A DNA stretch of 64,000 nt from Diphasiastrum complanatum (GCA_029204225.1 CM055101.1:36695648-36759647), one strand, 5' to 3'; shown: positions 1-12,029, counted from the stretch's first letter. Translations and numbers: made by a program. Notes: generated by a model from the sequence alone, not told the origin.

Positions 1-399
1 CGTGAGAATTTTCACTCCTATACGTCTTACAGTTAAATAAATTCGTTCATCTTGGTGATAATGCATCTATTGAATCATCTTTCCTTCTTCCAACATGGTA
101 TCAAAGCAAACATGCTCATCGTATCAAAGTCTTTAATATGTGGTATCGAATTTTAATATCAGGTAATTGATTTCCAATTATAGTGTTGCACGGTATCATT
201 TCATAAGTCATCGATTCACTGACAAACTAACATCCAGATGGATTCTCAAAGTAAAGCCAGCCTCATTACAGATAAGATCTCTTTCCAAAGTTATCGCTAT
301 GTTGTCGCAAAAAGACAATCGAAGAAGTCAAGACACCTCTTCAAGCTCATCATTGCATGCTCTATATGTCAACAAATGCTCACAATGATAGAAGAAGAA

Positions 400-1955
400 A
401 AGCTCTAAGCAATCTGCATCGAATGAAGTTGACGTAGAGTCAAGAGCAATTACCAAATCCACAATCGAAAAAGAAGATGTTCGATAAGTATTACAAATGC
501 ACTAATCATGAGATCCAGGATTGTAGGATATTGAAAGCTAAGAATTCCAATAAGCAATCAGATCAACATGCAAATGTAGTCGCAATATCATCTCAATCTC
601 CCATACCAGACATGGATGAAGGAGCATTTATGGTTTGAAATCAAAAAGCGCAAGTTGATAATGCTTGGTTTCTAAATTCTAGAACTACTCAACATATGAC
701 TAGTCATCATGAGCATTTTCACTCATATACGCCTTATAGTACAAACAAATTTGTTCATCTTGGTGACGATAGTACACACACTATCGAAGGTGAATGCACT
801 ATAAGATTGATGTTCCAGCATGATCAATTCAAACTACTATCAAAAGTTTTCTAAGTACCTAAACTCTCTACGAATCTATTGTCAGTAAGTAGAATTACTA
901 ATATAGATCATACGGTAGAGTTTGAGTCTGATCAATGCTAAACTATTGATAGAGTAAATAAGACTCTTGCACTCCGCAAGAGGCATGGATACTTATATAG
1001 ACTGGCTCATTGTTATTCTGACACTAGTCAAGCCTTGAGAACCTTTGTTCTTGTGAAGAAAACATTACTTTGGCATTATAGATTAGGACACTTGAATCAT
1101 ACATCTGTGTCGAACATGTTCAAAAAATCCCTAGCACTCGACCTCGACTATCTAACCAAGAAAGTCAACCTCCTTGTTTGTCAAAGTTGTATCTTTGGAA
1201 AACAAACTAGGATTCTTTTTAGATCGAGTCATAAGCATGCAACAAAAGTTGTTCTAGACGTCGTTCATTCAGATATATATGGTCCAATGCAAATTTCGTT
1301 GTTGCTTGATGAAAAGTATTTCATTACCTTCATTGATGAATATTCCAAAAGAATAAATATTTATTTTATCAACCAGAAATCGGAGACTTTCAAAAAATCC
1401 AAAGAGCGTGCAGAAATGGAAACTGGTAAAAGAATTAAAGCACTGAGGTTCGACAATGGGGGAGAGTACATCTCTATCAAATTCAAGGAGTATTGCCTTA
1501 ACAATGACATTGAGCAACAATTCATTACCTCGTATTCGCCCAGTCGAATGGACTTGTTGAGAGAAGAAAAGAAAAGAAAAGAAAAGAAAGAATAGAACCT
1601 TAGTCTAATCGGCTAAGTGTATGCTTGCTCATGTGACACTTCTATAATCCTTCTAGGCTGAAGCTGTTTCCATTGTAGTTTATATTCAGAACAGATGTAC
1701 AACTAAAGGTCTCTCAGATTAAACACCTTATGAAGTTTGGACATGCTCCAAACCATCATTATTGAACCTAGAAGTTTTGGGATGTATTGCTTATGTGCAG
1801 ATACCGTAAGGTCTCAAGAAGAAGCTCGACTTTTAGAGTATCAAATCTATTTTTATCAGCTACACTACTTCAGATAAAGCTTATAAGTTGTGTGATCCTA
1901 TCGAGTCGAAGATATTCACCAATCGGGATATTGTCTTCATCGAAACCCAGAAACT
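400..1955 (+). pseudogene. Truncated Ty1/copia gag-protease-integrase relic (family A, plus copy)
   Basis: Reading the plus strand across several frames gives a copia polyprotein in the usual order. There is a degenerate gag zinc knuckle near 490-530 (YYKCTNHEIQDC), then a protease-like block near 660-860 in which the catalytic DSG is changed to NSR, then a GAG-pre-integrase segment with LWHYRLGHLNH and a CQSC pair (about 1065-1200). The integrase core follows with HSDIYGPM and FDNGGEY, and integrase C-terminal text runs to about 1950. Stops, frame changes and an AAAAG expansion beside the catalytic Glu break it. It ends where a minus-strand relic of the same family begins. No RT, RNase H or LTR was seen for this copy. 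The element is dead. Confidence 0.8.
1561..1591 (+). repeat. (AAAAG)n tract inside integrase core
   Basis: About six AAAAG-like units sit just after the codons that would read NGLVER, so the microsatellite grew inside the integrase sequence next to the expected third catalytic residue (Glu) of the DDE triad. Confidence 0.7.
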
Positions 1956-3290
1956 CTTCGGTAATGATGCGTGATCCAGCATGCACTTGGATGACTCGAC
2001 TAGGGTACGATTCTTCCTCTTGGCTGATCTATTGGACTGAGACAAATAGGGAGTTATGAATTGTTGTTCAATGCCTTGGCTGAGGCAGTACGTTGAATTT
2101 AGTAGAGATATACTCTCCACTGTTATTGGACCTCAGGGCTTTGATTTTCTTTCTAGTTTTTTTCTCTGCACATTTCTTGAAGGCTTTAAAGAAGCTGAAG
2201 GGCTCTGATTTCTTCTTGATAAAATACTCATCTGTCCTTCTGAAAAATTCATTGATAAAAGTAATGAAATACTTTGCTTCCTTCAATGAAGGATTCTGCA
2301 TTGGGCCACATATGTATGTATTTACAATGTCCTCTAACAATATGTTGGTGGCTTGATCTAAAAGGTTTCCTCTAGAAATATGCTAGTGGCTTGATCTAAA
2401 AGTTTTCCTGGCCTGCTTACCGACTATATAGTCTTGACAGACAAGTAGTTCAACTTTCCTATCCAGATAGTCAAGATCAAGTATAATAGACTGCTTGGGC
2501 ATGTGCGATACAAAAGAATGATTCAAATGACCAAGTCTATAATTTCAAAGTAAACTTTTATTGATCTAAACAAAAGTATTGAGAGCTTGATTAGAGGCAG
2601 GATAGCAATGAATTAATTTGTATAGGTATCTATGCTTCTTCCCAAGTGCTAGGATCTTGTTTGTCATATTGATTACTTTACATTGATCTGATTTGAATTC
2701 TACTTTGTGTCCTAAATATGTAATTTTGCTTATAGAGAGAGCAAATTCGTAGAAAGACTTGGTACATGAAGGACACTTGAGAGTAGTTTGAATCGATCAT
2801 TTGAAAAGTTTAATCTTATTGTACCCTCACCTCTGATAGCATGTGTGCTATTGTCGCCTAGGTGAACATATTTCTTGGTACTGTAAGGCGTATAGGATTC
2901 AAAATAGTCGATATGACTAGTCATATGCTGAGTGGCTCTAGAATCAAAAAATAATGAGTTGTCGTCTAATGCTTCTTGATGGTTTCTCAAGAATGCATCG
3001 TGATCCACTTCTAGATTGGGTTCAAACTTCCTTTGAGGTCTGAGCTTCAGACACATGGCCGATTTGTGTGCTTGAGATGTTGAGGATTATCAGCACGAAA
3101 GCGTTGCCATCCTTTAATTTCCATCGGGAGATTGTTGCATCGTCTGCTTCAAGCTTTGCCTCTGCACCTGTGACAACATCATACAATTCCTTGGCCATTA
3201 GCGTTGTTTTCATCTGAAATTTCCACAAAGGGTAGTTGGATCCATCAAGCTTGTCCACGATGGAACTTACTTTTCCTTGAGAATCCATGT
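1955..3290 (-). pseudogene. Truncated Ty1/copia gag-protease-integrase relic (family A, minus copy)
   Basis: On the minus strand a gag N-terminus begins near 3288 (MDSQGKVSSIVDKLDGSNYP, then LWKFQMK). After about 80 residues it jumps, by an internal gag deletion, to a protease block near 3000-2730 in which DSG is DSR. GAG-pre-integrase follows (YRLGHLNH, then CQDY, near 2560-2420), then the integrase core near 2340-1960. The first catalytic Asp block reads NTYICGPMQ and the second SNNSGEY, so both catalytic Asp are lost. Family resemblance to the 400-1955 relic is high (shared YFITFI and GIEQQFIT text). The two relics meet head to head near 1955. It cannot be active. Confidence 0.8.
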
Positions 3291-3438
3291 GGAAGTTGAT
3301 AGTGATAACTATCAGTGACTTAAGAAGGAAATTCTTATGCTATTTTCAGAACAATAAAACAATTATTCTATCAGGTGATAGAATCGGGTTCTATGGGAAG
3401 CTTATTGGGCTATAAAGATAGCTCTGATATTTATCAAC

Positions 3439-3502
3439 GCTCTGACACCATGTCGGTATCAGATAAAGAAATCAGATAGTATAAATCACTGCTCTAATAC
3501 CA
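3439..3502 (-). other. Two PBS-like sites upstream of the minus-strand copia gag
   Basis: On the minus strand, TGGTGTCAGAGC (3450-3439) and TGGTATTAGAGC (3502-3491) each follow CGACA. Both resemble the initiator-Met tRNA primer-binding site TGGTATCAGAGC used by copia elements, and they lie 52 bp apart. The LTR should lie to the right of 3502 but its outer end was not found. Confidence 0.55.
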
Positions 3503-3769
3503 TGTCGAGGAATCTCTTCTTCTATCTTCTACAGGTGCAAATGCACAAGATTCGGTAGAAGAAGAAGGATCGGTAATCCTGTGCTATATGGTAGCCACTC
3601 ATTGGCTATCCATGTGGAAATCGTGCCATAATGCCACATGCTTCAGAGTCAATTTTTTTGTATAAATCACAATATATTGATTCAATATGGATTTAGTCAT
3701 GGAAGCTTGGCCTTGATCAATTTGGTTTTGGCATGTTTGCCAAGCATGCGAGGTTCACATGTATTTTTT

Positions 3770-4220
3770 TATAGATGTTGGAATAACTCCTGAATCTTTA
3801 CCATGTTGTTGTGATGCATAAACATGATAGATCTCATGCTTAAATAACCTACAGTCAAGTGCCATAATCACTTTTTATCAAGTAAAGTACATTTCTCTTT
3901 TGTCACCAAGGCATATTCATGACTAAGAGTACAAATAACCACATCTAAATTCTTCAACAAGAACATTCCAACTAACATTTGAGATACACTGCTTTGAGTT
4001 GAACTTAATAGTGTATCCTTGGTTAGTTATATTGCTAATTGACACTAAGTTGGTCTTGGTTTAAGTTAGACAAAAACAATACATCTTATATGAGTCTAGA
4101 TGTACCATCTTGAATTTTTGCCTACATTGTACCTTGTCCTTTGACTTGATGTGAGCTAGAATCTGCGAGACAAATGTTCTTGTTGTTGAAGCAATGCGAG
4201 AAATTAGTGAATCATTCACA
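3770..4220 (-). pseudogene. Very degenerate copia protease/pre-integrase relic
   Basis: Piecing together minus-strand frames gives copia-like text: ADSSSHQVKGQG (a decayed protease active-site region) near 4170-4130, then KEKCTLLDKK followed by LWHLTVGYLSMRS near 3900-3840, which resembles the LWHRRLGHLS motif of GAG-pre-integrase. Stops are frequent. The assignment rests on order and spacing of these motifs. Confidence 0.45.
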
Positions 4221-5695
4221 TGTGGAGGTTATATGTTGTGTTGCCCCAAAATTTGGATATCAATGACGAGCAAGAACAATATCTTTGTGCTTGGCAAAAA
4301 GCTCCAACAAGATCTTACACAAAAAGACAACATGCCAATTTACTAATGATGCTAGAATATCATGTATGTCTAGTATATGATGAATACGATTAATTAATAA
4401 GACTTGGCTTGTATGATTTGATGGTTGAGTTTGAAAGAATAATCCATGCTGGATTCAAGGGGCACCCAATGCCCTTGAGATTTCGCCTTAAGACTTTACT
4501 TCAAGAATAAGTCTACTTGGTTGGCATGAGATCTTACTAGAGCTCCTTCTATGGCATATATGATTAAGAAGGAACACGTTGATTTTCTTTGGTAGCTCTC
4601 TTGGCCAGGATCATCCTTCAAGTGTTGGTTTGTTTTATTGACAAAGCTCTTATATTTTTTTAAATCATTAAAAAAAAAAGATTAAACTGGTTCTGGTATG
4701 AAGTCAACAATAAATGTATCCATTTTGAGAGGAAAACAAAATCATGCCTTACCACTCAAACTTATTCAAGGCCAAACAAGTGGACTCTATTTTGCTTGGC
4801 TACAACTCAATCTCTTGAGCTTTATCTTGAAGTCCCTTGACCACGCAATGTGCCACATAGGACACTTCTTCCAAGTCAAGAATTCAACATGGCCTTCTTC
4901 CATGACACCCAACACAATGCCACATTAAGTTGACATCTAGATGCAATTCAAGGCCTTCTCCATGATGCCCAACTCGAAGCCCAAGTCTCGTTCATTGCTT
5001 TGTGCATCACATATGACCTTTAACCCAAGATTTTAAATAATACCTTGAGTCCAAACTCCAAAATTTTGAATTCCACCAAGATTCACACATGTAAATCAAT
5101 CAAAGGAGGATCTTTAAAGCTTTTCCGACCTGCATGCTTATTTTTACACTCCTAATAAATCTAATTGTAGAAAATCACAGCCACCATAAAATGTGACTAT
5201 TGTCCACATCAATTAAAAGATGATAGATAGCTTAATTAACAACAAATCAACAATTTTTTTGGTAAAAATCCGACAAATACAAGCAGGCCAATTCTTGAAA
5301 TTCACATTTTACCACTTCATATTGAAATATGTAGGTTTTTTAATGGCTCAAAATCAGTTGGTTTTAGCTATAAATGATGTTATACTCATTATCAACATGT
5401 CTATGATCATTATACAATCTTATGTGTTAACCAAAAGGCCTGATTAGACACGGAAACTCTTAGTCTAGCTTCAAACAAACAAGACTTAAACTGATCACTA
5501 GACTATTCTGAGAGTTATAGCCTATAAGTGAACAAGAGTTAGCACTAGCAGCTTGCCTTGTCATCAGAAATATGTAGAAGTCTGTACACATAAAACAGAA
5601 GCAAACAATTGAGTTTTATGTTTTATGAGATTTTATACAATACAATGCAAGTTAAGATAACTTTTGTAGATTGTAGCCTCTCAGCTGCTATCAGC
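4221..5695. other. No recognisable gene
   Basis: AT-rich sequence with only short ORFs (under 80 codons) on either strand. I saw no domain, tandem repeat or terminal repeat. The right end up to 5695 probably includes the 3' UTR of the F-box gene. Confidence 0.5.
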
Positions 5696-8600
5696 TCAGA
5701 AACTAATCACTTGACAAGAACAATGCCCTAAATCTCCAAGAAAATCCACACCATTAGGCAGCTTCATTGTATGCCAGCTCAAATTCTGGCTGACCATGCC
5801 CTCATCAACTGGAGCAACAAGAACAATCAAAGCAGGTCCCAGGGTACCAACTGTGTAAAGCTTTCCATTAGAGCCAGCCATAGCAGAAATTAGTCTAGGA
5901 TCCCAGTCTAGCAAAGAGTCATCACTTTTGAATTCCACTGTTGACCAGCTGTCTTCCTCTGACAAATAGCATTGGTAGCATCCAAATTCCATTGTGTAGA
6001 GATTCTTATCCATCACAGTGCTGGGTTTTCCCCATCCAGATCGAAGACCCGGTAACATCTCTGACCAGGAATCTGTTTCAGGATCATATATGCCACCATT
6101 CAATTGACCAGTGAGGTTCTGGGGACCAATTACACATAATCTATCTTCAATCACGGCCACATACTTGAGAGGGTTGCATGTATGAGTTGTGATAATTCCC
6201 CTTGCACTAGCAACAAAACGCCAGCTATTTCTTCGAGGATCATAGACTTCAAGAGATGGAAGTGAATATCCTCTAAGGTGACACATGCCAGACCCACCCA
6301 CAGCATATAATTTACCCTTGATAACACCAGCTAAGCATCCAAAACGTGGTGTCAACATAGGTGCAGCCTTTTTCCATTGGTTTCTTCTGAGGTTATACAC
6401 CCATACATCTCTGCAACACGTAAAGAGATCAAGGTTGAGTATACTGTTGAAGCCCTGAGAAGATAACATTTTCACAAGTAGGTCATCTAACAGCCTTAGG
6501 TTCTAAGTTTGAGCACAGCTTGCAATGATTGTGATTTATTAGAGGTTAGAATCCATAACACCATAACTGAAATGATCAATTATTTAGCATGTGTGAGTGC
6601 AGCCAATGGAGGAATGCCCCAAGAGTTACATGCTCCTACAGAGCTCTTACACCCTAGGGATTCACGTACAAAGCATCAATCACTCAATCATCAATATATT
6701 TGACCTGATTTGGATAGCTTGTTAGAAAATAACAAATCACAAATGAAAAATATCAGCCATCCAGAACCGGCAAACAAAATATTAATGCATTCCAAAACCC
6801 CTCCAGTGGGGAAGAAATGCGAACTACCACTGCATTCTTCAAGTACTATTTGTTGTCTTTTCGATTGAATAATTTTCAGGGTTGTAGTGTAACAATTTGG
6901 ACAAATAAGTCGATTAGGATCATGCACTTGCATAAACCGGACCTTAAGTATGTATTACAAAAGTTTACTACATAAGGTAGACAAATTTGCAACTCTCTGA
7001 TCCTAACATTACATATCCTTGCCCTTAATAAAAAATCATAAATACATGTGCCCAACAGAACATCCAAAAACTAAAAATATGAAGAACATTAGAAATATTG
7101 AAGGTTACATTAAGTTTGTTCTCCGACAGATAATGAACATCCATAAAGGATTCTCATAGGCATATTAAGCCATAAAAAAGTCTGTAAAGAAGTTATAGAA
7201 GGAGATTACCATGCATAAAAAGTCAAAAAGTGTGGCCATAAGATGTTTATAGCCGTAATAAGGTGTATGCCTTAACATCCTTTAGACTTGGGAAAGGATT
7301 TTCAAGTGACCTTTCCACCTGATTCAAATGCTACTTGTTGACAGTTCGGCCACTTTAACTGGTGGAAAAATCATCAAAACATCCCATTTCCCTGTAGGAT
7401 TCGCTTGGCATTTGACTACAACTCGTACAAGAGAATTAAAATTTACCAAGCTTTTGATGCCTTGGGAGATTATATACCAGTTTCTGTATACCAGGTAAAA
7501 TCTGTACAGATTCCTCCTACCTCTATGTATTTTCTAAATTTTTTCTAGACAATGTCCACAACACATACAAGAGAAGAATATAGTTTGGAAAGCAATCTCA
7601 CCTATTTTGCAGGCATATTATGAATATTCACATCCATAAACAAATTCGTAGAAGAAAGATGATAGCTCATAAAAAGGATGTGAAGAAGGCTAAGAAGGAG
7701 ATTACTGCCCATAAAAACTGAGAAATTGTGGCCCATAAAATAAACTTCAGTCATTAAAAGACATCTGCTTTGGCCCCCTGTACTCTTGGGAAAAGGGTTT
7801 TATCGTGACCTCTTCACTGAGTTCAACAACAATATCTATGGCAAGGCCGGTGTAACAGTCACTAATTATTCCATTCTCTAACATTTGAGAGCAGCAAGCT
7901 ACCATTTTATTTTAAATACAGTGGATTATGCTGCACCAATCAAAATATTTTGGTATCATAAAACCAGCCAGCTAACTTTTCTTACCAAGCATAAGCCATT
8001 ATGCTACAGAAAAAAGGCGTTAAGAAAGAGCACTTCACTATTTTGCATGAAGATATTGGTAATGACTTCCTGTTCTAGCTTGCAAAACTTGCAAGGCCAT
8101 TGAGCCAAGCTATTTTCCATGTATCGTTCTTAAAGTTGTGGTGATTTTTCCTGAGCAGCTAACATGAATTTCCTACAAGAGAATCTCCAGAACAACGCTG
8201 AAACGAATCAAAAGACATCCAACTTATAGTCATTTGAAGCCTTTGGCAGGTCGCAGCATAGATGTATAATGAGTAATATTTATGCTAGTTTCTGTGGCTC
8301 ATTGGAAGCATATGGAGCAATCTGATAAACAAAAGGCATAATAGGAAGTTTTAAGTACTGAAGTTCAAACCTGAGAGCAGTTTTCCCAAAAGGAGCACCA
8401 CCAATCACATATAGGTTCCCATTCAGAACTGCAGAAGTAGCCCCCAGCACAACCTGACCTCCAGTAACAGAGCGATCATAAGGAATGGGAGGGAGGCCAT
8501 GCCATTTGTATCTGTAAGGATCTAGAGCATGCCATGAGCTAAAACCACCTACAAGCTCCCATTTTGCTTGCTTTTTGTGTACTCTTTCTTCTAAATGAGG

Positions 8601-8846
8601 TGAGGTGCCAACATGCAAATAAAGCCAGTCTTCTGTGCAGCCCAACTGAGACCTAAGCTCCAAGTATTCCTGGCTCTCCATCACCCGCCTCCATGTCTTG
8701 CAGACTGCCCTCAACATGCAATGATCTTCTCTGGGTACTCTTGCTAGACATTGCAGAGCAACATCGTCAGTTAGCCCTGGTACAAGGCAAGGCTCATCAC
8801 CTATTGGCTGCCTCAGATTGGTCCATAATTCAGTTCTGCTTCCCAT
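5696..8846 (-). CDS. F-box/kelch-repeat protein, two coding exons
   Basis: Coding exon 1 runs 8846-8371 and coding exon 2 runs 6410-5696, with a 1960-bp intron (6411-8370). The donor is CTCAG|GTTTGA and the acceptor TTGCAG|AGATGT; joining them keeps frame and reads TALRDVWVYN across the junction (about residue 159). The product is 396 residues: an F-box at about 21-63 (LVPGLTDDVALQCLARVP), then kelch-type strands, including LNGNLYVIGG near 141 and KGKLYAVGGSGM near 190. Proteins of this family act as substrate adaptors of SCF (Skp1-cullin-F-box) ubiquitin ligases. The order resembles Arabidopsis At1g22040-type proteins (from memory). I chose the ATG at 8846 because MGS-type starts occur in relatives. 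The frame is open to another ATG at 9014, which would add 56 unusual residues. A possible AG acceptor lies near 8889. The substrate is unknown. Confidence 0.88.
6411..8370 (-). other. Intron of the F-box/kelch gene
   Basis: It is bounded by GT (8370-8369) and AG (6412-6411) on the minus strand. It is AT-rich, with no credible coding sequence on either strand. It contains a diverged direct duplication, described separately. Confidence 0.85.
7195..7840 (+). repeat. Diverged direct duplication inside the F-box intron
   Basis: The block at about 7195-7330 and the block at about 7685-7830 share, in the same order, GAAGGAGATTAC, CATAAAAA, GTGGCC(C)ATAA, CTTGGGAAA and GTGACCT. Offset is about 490 bp. 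Similarity is patchy, so the duplication is old. Confidence 0.55.
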
Positions 8847-9137
8847 ATCTGGCCTACTTCGGTTGCAGACTGACTTCCTCTTTGTACCTGAAGTAAGCTC
8901 TTCATGGATTAGGCATCCGTCACAAGCTTGATTATGCACACAGCAAAGAACAAATATCCAAGACCGGATCAAGAATGCACACAATTGTTGATTTTTTATA
9001 TTCCTAAAGGACATTTAATGTATATATATATCTAATAATAATCTTTCCAAATCTTATGTTGTCCTAGTTTGCATAATGGATACAATGAGATTGACCAGCT
9101 TTTTATTTGACACTTGAAAGTAAGTGGAAATTTATTA

Positions 9138-9446
9138 CTAACGGATGAACCCACCTATTTCTGACAGTAAACTGTACAGAGGCTTTTCCAGCCAATTTTT
9201 TTCTGAGACACGACAATCAACTAACCTGATCTTGTGATGCCCAAAATTTGAAGCTTCATCTTGAGGCATCTCTTGGCAAAAACCTTCCAGAAGGCACGAA
9301 GCCTCTGCACCACACATGATCGGCGCCCACGAGCTCTTCGTGAAAAGCTCCTTAACAATTGGAACCCATTCCTGCTTCCTAGAAGCGATAAGGTTGTCTT
9401 CATTCTCTAAACACCAATCTAAGAACAAGACATGATCCGCCAGCAA
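9138..9446 (-). other. Unrecognised 102-codon open frame upstream of the F-box gene
   Basis: An open frame starting at an ATG (9446) and ending at 9138, about 120 bp upstream of the F-box open frame and on the same strand. It contains SWAPIMCGAEASCLLEGFC and no known domain. A GT in ATAG|GTGGGT near its end could be a donor, so it could be a 5' exon or UTR exon of the F-box gene. Nothing else supports this. Confidence 0.25.
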
Positions 9447-10630
9447 TCACCGTTAGTAAAGCCCGTGCTGCTTACCGATGAGGGCGTTCTCGCCACAATC
9501 AGTTGAAGAATGAAGCCCAGAAAAAGGCAACACAGCCATCCTCGTCTGTTCCAACATCCAAGCAACACATTAAGGTATATATGGAAGAAACCTTACATGC
9601 AACACATTGCTATTGAATGTTAAAAAGATATTGATCATATTCCTATGAATTCAATGTGTTCTTAGTCCTGTGAACTCATTAGCAGGCTGGTGGTTCATCT
9701 ACAGAGGACTAATGCAACCGAGGTTCTACTGATGCAGTTCTACAGTGGGATCAATACGAAAGCAATTTGCTCTAGAAATAGATGTGATCGAGACAAGAGT
9801 CCAATCCAAACAGTTGGAAAGCAAAAAAAATCAGGATATTCAACTGCTGATCAACACTGAAATCTACAATCACAACCCATAACCATCTAATGGGAATCTG
9901 CAGCAGTGAAATGAAACTCAAACAACCACAAATTCTCTGATTCTTCCTTCCCAGTGAAACCTTGCAGCTACACTACCCTGGAATGTGACTTCTTAGCTAC
10001 ACCTATCTAGATTAAGGCCTTCAGAGGCAGATTACTTGCCAGAATTTAAAACCCATTTTTCTGATCAGACAAGTCTGTGTTCTTACAGGCATCATTCAGC
10101 CATTGCTGAAAGAAAGAAAGAAAGGAAGCCCAAGTCATGGATTGCGATAGAAACCCACAAAAGCCATGGCTTTTCTAGAAAAATTGAAGAAAAAATTACA
10201 AATTGAAAAGCCATGCCTTCATTATTGGGAATCTAGGAGATGGAGCTTAGCCCTTGGATGTTAGCCACGTGGCAAATCTGTCATGGATCGACGGTGATGG
10301 TATTTAAAAGATACAAAAGACGTGGCAACGAGGACTCTTACGGGGGAGGAGCTGGCAACGTGTCATGAAGTGACAGGTGGCGAATTCTGGTTGACAATGT
10401 CAACTTCACACTTCACTCACCCAGCCACGCCTTCTGGCTTTTGTACTACAAGATGCCATTGCTCCAGCCACCACAGTCCAGAGTCCAGACTAACTGGTAA
10501 CTCAAGGTGGAATGCTGGGAAAACTCTTAAAATTTTGCTATCCTGAAATTTGTTTTTCAAACATTGTCGATTTTTTAGGAATTGTTGCGAACATTGTCAA
10601 TTTTTTGTGAATAATTATCTCGACTAAAAT
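9447..10630. other. Upstream region of the F-box gene; no clear gene
   Basis: No domain-bearing ORF on either strand. It is probably the 5' flank of the F-box gene and contains a cluster of ACGT-core elements, listed separately. A plus-strand 74-codon ORF at 10322-10546 has no recognisable feature. Confidence 0.45.
10264..10365. promoter_or_regulatory. ACGT-core (ABRE/G-box) cluster
   Basis: A perfect 10-bp palindrome GCCACGTGGC (10264-10273) holds a canonical G-box. ACGTGGC follows at 10320-10326 and AACGTGTCA near 10358. ACGTGGC is the core of abscisic-acid response elements bound by bZIP factors, and clustered copies are typical of ABA- or stress-responsive plant promoters. The cluster lies 1.4-1.5 kb upstream of the F-box start. 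Which gene it serves is inferred only. Confidence 0.45.
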
Positions 10631-10940
10631 ATATATTGTATTTGCAAACATCTCAGACTTTCCTTGGAGCAAGCTTGGGCTTGAGGTCATGCTCATGTTG
10701 GCCCTAGGAGCTTGCCCTACAAGTTAGATTTTGCTAATATATATTGTATTTGCAAACATCTCAGACTTTCCTTGGAGCAAGCTTGGGCTTGAGGTCATGC
10801 TCATGTTGGCCCTAGTAGCTTGCCCTACATGTTAGATTTTGCTAATATATATTGTATTTGCAAACATGTGGACTCTCCTTGAGCAAGCTTGGGCTTGAGG
10901 TCATGCTCATGTTGGCCCTAGTAGCTTGCCCAAGAAGGGC
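10631..10940 (+). repeat. 108-bp tandem repeat, three copies
   Basis: The anchor ATTGTATTTGCAAACAT recurs at 10635, 10743 and 10851, a constant 108-bp period. Copies 1 and 2 are nearly identical. Copy 3 carries small changes and stops near 10940. Each unit contains CAAGCTTGGGCTTGAGGTCA. No coding potential was seen. Confidence 0.9.
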
Positions 10941-11455
10941 ATCATGCTAACTAATAAAAACGTATATGTATTATGGGCCCTCGATGTTTACACCGGGTAA
11001 AGCTCCCGAACAAGGAAGGTGATTACAATTGTCACCTTCAGACTTCACCCCCAAGGCTTAATCCTATAGTAGTGGTTACCTTGTGAATATTATGCCCTTT
11101 TTTGAACGGATTAAAAAGCAAAAAATGTATGTGCTTTTTTTCAAAAAGCACGGTCTGCACATTTTTGTTGTATGTCCATACGACTGCCATGTGGCACATT
11201 CATAGTGGTTGGTCAAAGTCAAACTGTCTATTATGGATCGTAATGTATATGTGAAAAAGTTTAAGGTACTCATTACGCAATGGAAGGTGCTCGGGCTCCG
11301 GCCATTCTACCCGGTTTAGCTTTCCAAAAAAATTTAGGCTCAGCCCCTATGGGCCTTGCCCAAAAAATTCTGGAAATCCTTACTAGGCAGAATGGCATGT
11401 GCCCAGCTCCTTCCATAGTACGAAAAGGTTAAGAGACGAAATCACTTTGTCTTAG
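10941..11455. other. No recognisable gene
   Basis: Non-coding sequence with no terminal repeats or domains. A short minus-strand ORF (11076-11273) shows no family feature. Confidence 0.4.
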
Positions 11456-11497
<42 letters not shown>

Positions 11498-11519
11498 ACG
11501 CGCGTGTGCATGCGTGCGT
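11456..11519 (+). repeat. (TG)n microsatellite with alternating CG/TG tail
   Basis: A pure TG run of about 40 bp passes into CACGCGCGTGTGCATGCGTG. The whole 64 bp is strict purine-pyrimidine alternation, the kind of sequence that can adopt Z-DNA. Confidence 0.9.
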
Positions 11520-11944
11520 ATAATTTTAAACCAAGCAATAAATGAAGAATTCTTTCAGGTTGGTGAAAGAAAAACTAAATCCATCAATGCTAAAATTTTC
11601 AATCACTAGCTTGGACTTTTGTAATGTTGAGAATAATTGCCACATCTTGGATAACCATTCCTTGTTTCAAAGCATTTCCATTGCTAGTGGGAATAATTTT
11701 ATAGCCATTAATCACAACACTATGTACTTTTCATACAAATTTATTCAATCTTGACCAATGAGCTTATATTAATTTTATTTGAACATAAAAGTATTTACAC
11801 TTTACAAGTATACTCATTGACTCCTAGCCAAGGTGTGAGATTTAAGATTAAACTATGCAAGTACAATAACAAAGCTCGTGTAAAAGACATGATAATCAAT
11901 ATATCATGAGATGATGAGAAGCTTTGCCATAATCATAACATTTA

Positions 11945-12029
11945 CCCAACGGGGTTGGCTCAACTGGTTAGCTTGGCATCCAAAGTTTCTTTGGTCCCAG
12001 GTTCGAGCCTCCCCTTGGAAACCAAGAAG
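11945..12029 (+). mobile_element. tRNA-derived SINE-like insertion (85 bp)
   Basis: The insert contains a good RNA polymerase III A box (TGGCTCAACTGGTTAG) and B box (GGTTCGAGCC) at tRNA-like spacing. It is flanked by a perfect 17-bp direct repeat CATAATCATAACATTTA (11928-11944 and 12030-12046), the target-site duplication expected of LINE-driven retroposition. It lacks the longer body and tail of standard plant SINEs, so it may be a 5' tRNA-related head or a retroposed tRNA-like RNA. A functional tRNA gene is unlikely because no good acceptor and anticodon stems form. Confidence 0.75.

Noticed and set aside
8847-9014. Start of the F-box protein at ATG 9014
   Set aside because: It would add 56 residues unlike the family; kept only as an alternative because the frame is open.
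11945-12029. Functional tRNA gene
   Set aside because: A and B boxes are present, but no consistent acceptor and anticodon stems form and the insert has retroposition TSDs.
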